From assembly GCA_046046245.1 (NCBI GenBank), contig JBJOKE010000009.1, forward strand, positions 1 through 9,970: a stretch of DNA of 9,970 nt, read 5' to 3'. This DNA is from UBA4615 sp046046245 (lineage in GTDB: Bacteria > Pseudomonadota > Gammaproteobacteria > Burkholderiales > Burkholderiaceae_E). The position numbers and the translations under genes were made by a program. The notes beneath the pieces were generated by a model, which saw only the letters and a program-made list of their open reading frames with translations, searched no databases and was not told the DNA's origin. Positions 5,224 through 9,970 of the stretch are shown in pieces; within the stretch, counting starts at the first letter, position 1; every line of letters starts with the position of its first letter.

Positions 5224-7385
5224 GCCCGCTCCCATGCGTGGTAGCGCCGCACCCACCGCAGCAGCGCCTGCGGCGCGTGCGCGCGCTTCCACTCGCCGGC
5301 CGCGTACTTGTTGGCCTCGGCGAGCGTCGGGTAGACGTGGATGGTACCGAGCATCTTGTCCAGGCCCAGGCCGTGCTTCATCGCCAGCACGTACTCGGCC
5401 AGCAGGTCGCCGGCGTGTTCGCCCACGATGGTCACGCCGAGGATGCGGTCGGTTCCCGGCGCGGTCAGCACCTTCACGAAGCCCTGGGCCGTACCGTCGG
5501 CGATGGCCCGTTCCAGCCGGTCGATGCCGTATCGGGTCACCTCGTACGCCACGCCCTGCTCCGTCGCCTCGGTCTCGCTCAGGCCCACGCGAGCCACCTC
5601 CGGGTCGGTGAAGGTGGCCCAGGGGATCACGCGGTAATCGACCCTGAACCTGCGCAGTCGACCGAACAGCGCGTTCACCGCCGCATACCAGGCCTGGTGC
5701 GCCGCCGTGTGCGTGAACTGGTACGGCCCGGCCACGTCGCCCACGGCGTAGATGTTCGGGTAGCGCGTCTGCAGCCAGGCGTTGGTCTGGATCGCCCCGC
5801 GCGGGGTCAGCGGGATGCCCAGTTCCTCCAGCCCGTAGCCCGACACGCGCGGGCTGCGGCCGACGGCGCACAGCAGCTGATCGAAGGGGATCGCGACCTC
5901 GGCATCGCCCTGCCTGGCCACGAGGCGCTTCTCCCCGCCCACGACCTCGACCCGCACGGCCTGGTGCCCGGTCAGCACGTTCACGCCGTCGGCGCGCAGC
6001 GAGGCGGCCACCAGCTCCGAGACCTCCGGGTCCTCTCGCACCATGATGCGCGGCGCCATCTCCACCTGCGTGACGGCGCTGCCCAGCCGGGCGAAGCTCT
6101 GCGCCAGCTCGCTGCCGACCGGGCCGCCGCCCAGCACCACGAGGCGTCCGGGCAGCTCGGTCAGGCCCCAGAGCGTGTCGCTGGTCAGGAAGCCCGCGTC
6201 CTTCAGACCCGGGATCGTCGGCACGAAGGGGCTCGCGCCCGCGGCGATCACGATCGACTTCGTCGTCAGCGTCCGCGTCGTGCCGTCGGCGAGCGCGACT
6301 TCCACCGTCCAAGGGCTGGTGATGCGGGCGTGGCCCTGCAGCACCTCCACGCCGAGGCCGGTGTAGCGCTCGACCGAGTCGTGCGGCGCGATGTCGCGGA
6401 TCACGCGATGCACACGCTGCATCACCGCAGCGAAGTCCACGCGGCCCGCCGCGTCGGCCACGCCCAGCTCGTGCGCCTTGCGCAGCTGCCGCGCCATCCT
6501 GGCCGAGCGGATCAGCGCCTTGCTCGGCACGCAGCCGACGTTCAGGCAGTCGCCGCCCATCCGGTGGCCCTCGACCAGCGTGACCTCGGCCTTGACCGCA
6601 GCGGCGATGTAGGCCGAGACGAGTCCGCCCGCGCCGCCGCCGATGACCACGAGGTTGCGGTCGAAGCGGCGCGGCCGGGTCCACGCCGCGTAGAGCGCGC
6701 GCCGCTCGAGCCACCCCACCCCGGCCTTGGCCAGCAGCGGGAACAGGCCCAGCAGCACGAAGCTGCCGAGCAGCGCGGGCGACAGGATGTCGCCGGGCGA
6801 CCTGATCGCGGCCAGCTGCGTGCCGGCGTTCACGTAGACCGCCGTGCCGGCCAGCATGCCGACCTGGCTGACCGCATAGAAGCGGCCGGCCCCCATGGGC
6901 GTGACGCCCATCAGCAGGTTGATCAGCCAGAACGGGAACACCGGCACCAGGCGCAGCGTGAGCAGGTAGAAGGTCCCGTCCGTGCGCACCCCGTCCTCGA
7001 CGGGCGCGAGGGCCTTGCCGAAGCGTGCCCGGACGATGTCGCGCAACAGGTGACGTGCGGCCAGGAAGGCCAGGAGCGCGCCCAGGCTCGACGCGAAGCT
7101 CACCAGCAGCAGGCCCCAGCCGAGGCCGAACATCGCGCCGGCGGCCAGCGTGAGGATCGCGGCGCCGGGGACCGACAGTGCCGCTGCAGCCACGTAGGCG
7201 GCGAAGAACAGCGCGGCCGTCGCCAGCGGCTCGGCGTGCACCCGGGCCTGCAGCGCGTCGCGGCTGGCCTTCAGCGCGTCCAGCGTGAGCAGCGCGCCCA
7301 GGCCGAAATGCTGCCACGCCCACAGGGCCGCCAGCACCACGGCCACCGCGCCGGCCCACAGCGGAGCCTTCGAGCGGGGGGCCAT
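5220..7385 (-). CDS. TVP38/TMEM64 membrane domain fused to mercuric-reductase-like flavoprotein
   Basis: This 721-residue fusion has a membrane part (about 1-225) with a first helix at 10-28 and several helices of the TVP38/TMEM64 (DedA-like) type, including SVPGAAILTLAAGAMFGLGW (71-90) and RLVPVFPFWLINLLMG (145-160). The cytosolic part is a class I pyridine nucleotide-disulfide oxidoreductase. It shows FAD site GGGAGG (249-254), redox disulfide Cys280/Cys285 in GGDCLNVGCVPSK, NAD(P) site GGGPVGSE (419-426) and a second FAD motif YAVGDVAG (546-553). Near the C-terminus, HVYPTLAE (683-690) has Tyr685 where lipoamide dehydrogenase has its catalytic His. Tyr at this place is a mercuric reductase feature, but the vicinal C-terminal Cys pair of MerA is missing. 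A membrane-tethered reductase of a metal, metalloid or thiol is inferred. The ATG overlaps the arsS stop (TGATG). Confidence 0.9.
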   Translation of the reverse strand: MAPRSKAPLWAGAVAVVLAALWAWQHFGLGALLTLDALKASRDALQARVHAEPLATAALFFAAYVAAAALSVPGAAILTLAAGAMFGLGWGLLLVSFASSLGALLAFLAARHLLRDIVRARFGKALAPVEDGVRTDGTFYLLTLRLVPVFPFWLINLLMGVTPMGAGRFYAVSQVGMLAGTAVYVNAGTQLAAIRSPGDILSPALLGSFVLLGLFPLLAKAGVGWLERRALYAAWTRPRRFDRNLVVIGGGAGGLVSAYIAAAVKAEVTLVEGHRMGGDCLNVGCVPSKALIRSARMARQLRKAHELGVADAAGRVDFAAVMQRVHRVIRDIAPHDSVERYTGLGVEVLQGHARITSPWTVEVALADGTTRTLTTKSIVIAAGASPFVPTIPGLKDAGFLTSDTLWGLTELPGRLVVLGGGPVGSELAQSFARLGSAVTQVEMAPRIMVREDPEVSELVAASLRADGVNVLTGHQAVRVEVVGGEKRLVARQGDAEVAIPFDQLLCAVGRSPRVSGYGLEELGIPLTPRGAIQTNAWLQTRYPNIYAVGDVAGPYQFTHTAAHQAWYAAVNALFGRLRRFRVDYRVIPWATFTDPEVARVGLSETEATEQGVAYEVTRYGIDRLERAIADGTAQGFVKVLTAPGTDRILGVTIVGEHAGDLLAEYVLAMKHGLGLDKMLGTIHVYPTLAEANKYAAGEWKRAHAPQALLRWVRRYHAWERA

Positions 7386-8374
7386 CAGCGGGCCTGCGCG
7401 TCGGTCATCGCCGCGTCGAGCGCGCCGCCGCAGCTGCTGCCCTGCCCGGCCGTGCAGCCGTAGCAGTGGTCGGCGACCCGGATCTCGGCACCGGCGGGGT
7501 CGTGGCGCAGCAGGTCGCGCAGGTGCGGTCGAGGCCGCCCCGCGAGACGGGCGTCCAGGCCCAGCATCTGGTTGAAGTCGCAGTCGTACAGGAAGCCCTG
7601 CCAGTCGACGCTGACCTGGCTGCGGCACATCACGGTCTCCAGGTTGGCCGCGCGGTGACTGTCGCGCAGCAGCCGCATGTAGGCGCCGAAGGTCCCCCTG
7701 CTGACCAGCGTGCTGCCGAAGCGCTGGATCGGCATGTTGGTCAGCGCGAAGAGGTGGTCGAAGCGGATGCCGAAGTGCCGCATCAGCTCGCGCCGGTAGT
7801 CGGCCTCGAGCGGCTCCTGCGGCGGCGGCAGCGACGGTCCCTGCGGGTTGTAGACGAGGTTGAGCACCAGACCGCGCGTCGGATCGCCGTAGCCCAGCGC
7901 GTTCAGCCGGCGCAGCCCGGCGATGCTGCGCTCGAAGACACCGTCGCCGCGCTGGCGGTCGACGTTGGCCGGCGAGTAGCACGGCAGCGACGCGGTGACC
8001 TCGACCCCCTGTTCGGCCAGGAAGGCCCCGAGGTCCTCCTGGCCCGGCTCGGAGAGGATGGTCAGGTTGCAGCGGTCGACGACGCGCACGTCCAGCGCGC
8101 GCGCCTGCCGGACCAGATCGCGGAACCGCTCGTTCAGCTCCGGCGCGCCGCCGGTGAGGTCCAGCGTCGCGACCCGACGGCGCCGCAGCACCTCCAGCAC
8201 CAGCCCCACGGTGTCGGCGTCCATCGCCTCGGTCCGCTGCGGGCCGGCCGCGACATGGCAGTGCAGGCAACGCTGGTTGCACCGGTATCCGAGGTTGACC
8301 TGGAGGGTCTCCAGCGACCGGCGCCGGATCGGCGGGAAATCGGTGGCGGCGAGCAAGGGCAGCGTGGGGTGCAT
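7385..8374 (-). CDS. arsS: ArsS-type radical SAM protein (arsenosugar biosynthesis family)
   Basis: This 329-residue protein has the radical SAM cluster motif CNQRCLHC (Cys32, Cys36, Cys39), LDLTGGAPEL (71-80) and the family's Cys-rich C-terminal domain. That domain has YDCDFNQM (263-270) and CYGCTAGQGSSCGG (304-317). In the family, ArsS with the methyltransferase ArsM makes a dimethylarsinoyl-adenosine precursor of arsenosugars; some members carry selenocysteine near the C-terminus. Here the corresponding residue, Cys315, is an ordinary TGC codon (7432-7430). The ATG at 8374 is chosen over 8416 because 8416 lies upstream of the expected transcription start of the promoter at 8409-8434. It is the first gene of the seven-gene operon. 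No arsM is in the window, so the exact product is inferred from the family. Confidence 0.9.
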   Translation of the reverse strand: MHPTLPLLAATDFPPIRRRSLETLQVNLGYRCNQRCLHCHVAAGPQRTEAMDADTVGLVLEVLRRRRVATLDLTGGAPELNERFRDLVRQARALDVRVVDRCNLTILSEPGQEDLGAFLAEQGVEVTASLPCYSPANVDRQRGDGVFERSIAGLRRLNALGYGDPTRGLVLNLVYNPQGPSLPPPQEPLEADYRRELMRHFGIRFDHLFALTNMPIQRFGSTLVSRGTFGAYMRLLRDSHRAANLETVMCRSQVSVDWQGFLYDCDFNQMLGLDARLAGRPRPHLRDLLRHDPAGAEIRVADHCYGCTAGQGSSCGGALDAAMTDAQAR

Positions 8375-8408
8375 CGGTGTCGGGTCGGCGAGCGTGCGAT
8401 GCCTTCCA

Positions 8409-8434
8409 TTCGCCACCGCGCGCCGAACGGTTAC
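8409..8434 (-). promoter_or_regulatory. SigF-type ECF promoter of the arsS operon
   Basis: On the minus strand, GTAACC (8434-8429) is followed after exactly 16 nt by CGAA (8412-8409). The same string faces the sigma factor gene. It matches the GTAACC-N16-CGAA signature I recall for Caulobacter SigF. Expected transcription would begin near 8402, leaving about 28 nt before the arsS ATG. Confidence 0.8.
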
Positions 8435-8469
8435 AGCGGCATGCCCCCGGCACCCGGGCGCGGGTCGGT

Positions 8470-8495
8470 GTAACCGGAGGACCTAGAATCGCGAA
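8470..8495 (+). promoter_or_regulatory. SigF-type ECF promoter of the sigma/anti-sigma operon
   Basis: GTAACC (8470-8475) is followed after exactly 16 nt by CGAA (8492-8495), identical in both boxes and spacing to the divergent copy at 8409-8434. It implies autoregulation. The ATG at 8512 is only 16 nt past CGAA, so the leader should be about 10 nt and the ribosome-binding site poor. Confidence 0.8.
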
Positions 8496-8511
8496 CTGCT
8501 GGAATCCCGAC

Positions 8512-9108
8512 ATGTCCGTCGACACCTCTCCCGGCGACTTCGAGGCCGCCCTGAAGCCACTGTGGCTGCGTGCGCAGGCCGGCGACGAAGCGGCCTACCG
8601 GCAGTCGCTCGCGCTGCTCGCGACGCGTCTGCGCGGATACCTGAAGCGCCGGATGTCCGGCGTGCCCGACGACGTGGAGGACCTGGTCCAGGAGACGCTG
8701 TTGGCGCTGCACCTGCAACGAGGCACCTACGACCCGACGCTGCCCGTCAGCGCCTGGGCGCTCGCCATCGCACGGCACAAGCTGGTCGACGTGTGGCGGC
8801 GGCGCGGTCGTCGGGAGGACCTGCACGACGCGATCGACGACGTCGACGAGCGACTGCTGGCCGCGGAGCCCGACGACGGGGGCGCCCGGCGCGATCTCGA
8901 GGGCCTGCTGGAGGCGCTGCCCGAGGCGCAGCGGCAGGCGATCGTGCTCACCAAGCTGGAGGGCCTGACGGTGGCCGAGGCCGCGGCGCGCACGGGCGCC
9001 TCGCCGTCCGCGATCAAGGTCCAGGTACACCGGGGACTCAAGCGGCTGGCCGGGCTGGTGCGGCGAGACGCAACGGAGCACGCGGCGACCGACCGAGGAC
9101 GCGCATGA
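8512..9108 (+). CDS. sigF: ECF RNA polymerase sigma factor, SigF/NrsF type
   Basis: This is a 198-residue group 4 sigma factor. Region 2 (about 22-97) includes DDVEDLVQETLLALH (53-67) and the -10-recognising AWALAIARHKLVDVWRR (81-97). A short acidic linker follows. Region 4 (about 127-182) includes LPEAQRQAIVLTKLEGLTVA (136-155) and a helix-turn-helix ending in KVQVHRGLKRL (169-179), which reads the -35 box. The start at 8512 is chosen because an upstream in-frame ATG at 8377 would place coding sequence across both divergent promoters. It overlaps the NrsF gene by ATGA, the usual arrangement of a sigma factor with its membrane anti-sigma factor. The symbol follows the Caulobacter SigF group and is inferred from partner and promoter. 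It does not mean the flagellar or sporulation SigF. Confidence 0.9.
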   Translation: MSVDTSPGDFEAALKPLWLRAQAGDEAAYRQSLALLATRLRGYLKRRMSGVPDDVEDLVQETLLALHLQRGTYDPTLPVSAWALAIARHKLVDVWRRRGRREDLHDAIDDVDERLLAAEPDDGGARRDLEGLLEALPEAQRQAIVLTKLEGLTVAEAAARTGASPSAIKVQVHRGLKRLAGLVRRDATEHAATDRGRA

Positions 9109-9740
9109 AGACCGATACGCTGATCGACATGCTGGCCCGCAACGCCGGACCGGCGCCTCGCGCGCTGGCGGCGAAGCGGCTGTCCCCGGCCGCGGTCGTC
9201 GGAGCACTGGCCAGCGCCTGGGCTGCCGTCGCCTGGTTCGGACTGATCCCGTGGTCGCTGTTCGGCACGCCCGCGCCGTGGACCAAGATGGCCTACGGCG
9301 GGGCCCTCGCCGCTGCCGCGGCCTGGTGGGCGGCCCGGCTCTCCCGGCCCGCGGCACCGATCGCCCGCCCGCGGGGCGCGGTCGTCGGCGTGGTGCTCGC
9401 GACGGCCGCGGCCGGTCTCGTGTCCTGGCTGTCCACGCCCGCCGACGGCCGCTCGGCGGCGCTGCTGGGTCACTCGTGGGCGATCTGTCCGCCGACCGTC
9501 CTGGCGCTCTCCCTGCCGGCCCTGGCCGCGGCGCTGTGGGCGGTCCGCGGGCTGGCGCCGACCCGCCCGCGCGCGGCCGGCTTCGCGGCCGGCCTGATGG
9601 CGGGCTCGGTGGGCGCGATGGGCTACGCGCTGGCGTGCCCCGAGGCCTCCGTCGCCTTCGTGGCCGTCTGGTACTCGCTGGGCATCCTGCTGACCGGCGC
9701 CCTCGGCGCGGCCCTCGGTGCGCGCGTGCTGCGCTGGTGA
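9105..9740 (+). CDS. nrsF: NrsF (DUF1109) membrane anti-sigma factor
   Basis: This is a 211-residue inner-membrane protein with a short cytosolic N-terminus (MKTDTLIDMLARNAG, the likely sigma-binding part) and six hydrophobic segments at about 30-53, 61-78, 91-109, 124-147, 158-178 and 183-208. It carries Cys128 (WAICPPT) and Cys178 (LACPEAS) at the ends of transmembrane segments, 50 residues apart. In Caulobacter NrsF two conserved cysteines with, as I recall, the same spacing are needed for the response to chromium and cadmium. The ATG lies in the ATGA overlap with the sigma gene, with GAGGA 6 nt upstream. Inferred role: to hold the sigma factor inactive at the membrane until metal or oxidative stress alters the cysteines. 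Confidence 0.9.
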   Translation: MKTDTLIDMLARNAGPAPRALAAKRLSPAAVVGALASAWAAVAWFGLIPWSLFGTPAPWTKMAYGGALAAAAAWWAARLSRPAAPIARPRGAVVGVVLATAAAGLVSWLSTPADGRSAALLGHSWAICPPTVLALSLPALAAALWAVRGLAPTRPRAAGFAAGLMAGSVGAMGYALACPEASVAFVAVWYSLGILLTGALGAALGARVLRW

Positions 9741-9786
9741 GCGCGCCTGTGTCGATGCCACCCTCGCCCTGGACCCGCAGCACGCA

Positions 9787-9802
9787 CCCGCCGAAGGGCG
9801 GG
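9787..9802 (+). terminator. Weak candidate terminator after nrsF
   Basis: A 6-bp all-GC stem (CCCGCC, 9787-9792, with GGCGGG, 9797-9802) has a 4-nt loop and lies 47 nt past the nrsF stop. There is no U-tract on either strand, so termination is doubtful. It is the only clear hairpin in the 99-nt gap before exodeoxyribonuclease III. Confidence 0.25.
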
Positions 9803-9839
9803 AACGCGAACCCGACCACTCCCACCGCTTGGGGATGAC

Positions 9840-9970
9840 TTGAAACTCGCCACCTGGAACGTCAACTCGCTGAAGGTCCGCCTGCCGCAGGTGCTCGGCT
9901 GGCTCGAGGCGAACCCGGTCGACGTGCTGTGCCTGCAGGAGACCAAGCTCGTCGACGAGAAGTTCCCGGT
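9840..9970 (+). CDS. xthA: Exodeoxyribonuclease III, N-terminal part
   Basis: The first 43 codons of a DNA repair exonuclease/AP endonuclease of the XthA type are present; the gene continues past the right edge. The translation opens (M)KLATWNVNSLKVRLPQVL and continues to VDVLCLQETK. The metal-binding Asn7 of WNVNS and Glu34 of LQETK are the conserved active-site residues of the family. The start is a TTG at 9840, since the family begins at this MKLATWN and the nearest ATG (9835) is out of frame and stops after two codons. GGGG just upstream can serve as the ribosome-binding site. It is probably a separate housekeeping gene and not part of the sigma operon. Confidence 0.93.
   Translation, partial: MKLATWNVNSLKVRLPQVLGWLEANPVDVLCLQETKLVDEKFP

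Noticed and set aside
5238..7463. A 741-codon plus-strand open frame
   Set aside because: It lies antisense to the flavoprotein fusion. Its translation is a repetitive His/Arg/Gln/Gly-rich string with no domain, the usual mirror frame of a GC-rich gene.
8375..8416. A 14-residue N-terminal extension of ArsS from the ATG at 8416
   Set aside because: This ATG lies upstream of the expected transcription start of the minus-strand promoter and overlaps its CGAA box.
8377..8511. A 45-residue N-terminal extension of the sigma factor
   Set aside because: It would run through both divergent promoter elements and does not resemble sigma region 2; the ATG at 8512 gives a normal-length ECF protein.
1..9970. 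CRISPR arrays, tRNA or rRNA genes, insertion sequences
   Set aside because: I saw no regularly spaced repeats, no tRNA-like folding block, no transposase-like protein and no terminal inverted repeats.

Overview
The window is about 70% GC, densely coded, and has short or overlapping gene junctions. A TTG-started exodeoxyribonuclease III gene and protein sequences of general proteobacterial character suggest a high-GC proteobacterium, most likely a betaproteobacterium of the Burkholderiales type. That placement is inferred from composition and protein style, not from a phylogenetic marker.

Layout: positions 1-476 hold no gene I can support. From 8374 down to 477, on the minus strand, lies one apparent seven-gene operon. 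In transcription order it encodes (1) an ArsS-type radical SAM protein with a Cys-rich C-terminus, (2) a fusion of a TVP38/TMEM64 membrane domain to a mercuric-reductase-like flavoprotein disulfide oxidoreductase, (3) an exported DUF547 protein, (4-6) a phosphonate-type ABC importer (binding protein, permease, ATPase) and (7) a divergent metallophosphoesterase-fold protein. Five of the six junctions are stop/start overlaps (TGATG, ATGA, ATGA, TTGA, GTGA). The exception is the 115-nt gap between DUF547 and the binding protein, which carries a strong hairpin. A second strong hairpin lies in the 3' part of the ATPase gene, so the two hairpins bracket the transporter genes. On the plus strand from 8512 are an ECF sigma factor and, overlapping it by ATGA, its NrsF (DUF1109) six-helix anti-sigma factor. 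Exodeoxyribonuclease III then starts at 9840 and runs off the right edge.

The most striking observation is regulatory. The 137-bp region between the arsS and sigma-factor starts contains two divergent, exact copies of GTAACC-N16-CGAA, one facing each operon. As I recall it, this is the promoter signature of the Caulobacter SigF/NrsF system, which responds to chromate, cadmium and oxidative stress. The window therefore reads as a self-contained stress regulon: a cysteine-bearing membrane anti-sigma factor releases an ECF sigma factor, which activates its own operon and the divergent arsS operon. The expected partners of ArsS in arsenosugar synthesis (ArsM methyltransferase) and the usual ArsR repressor are absent from the window. 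The work of the operon is inferred to be uptake and biosynthetic handling of arsenic or a related oxyanion or organo-oxyanion. The substrate of the importer is not decided by the sequence.

A second notable point is the terminal gene of the operon. Its metallophosphoesterase motifs have lost every ligand unique to metal site 1 (Gly, Tyr and Cys in place of Asp, His and His) while keeping all ligands of metal site 2.
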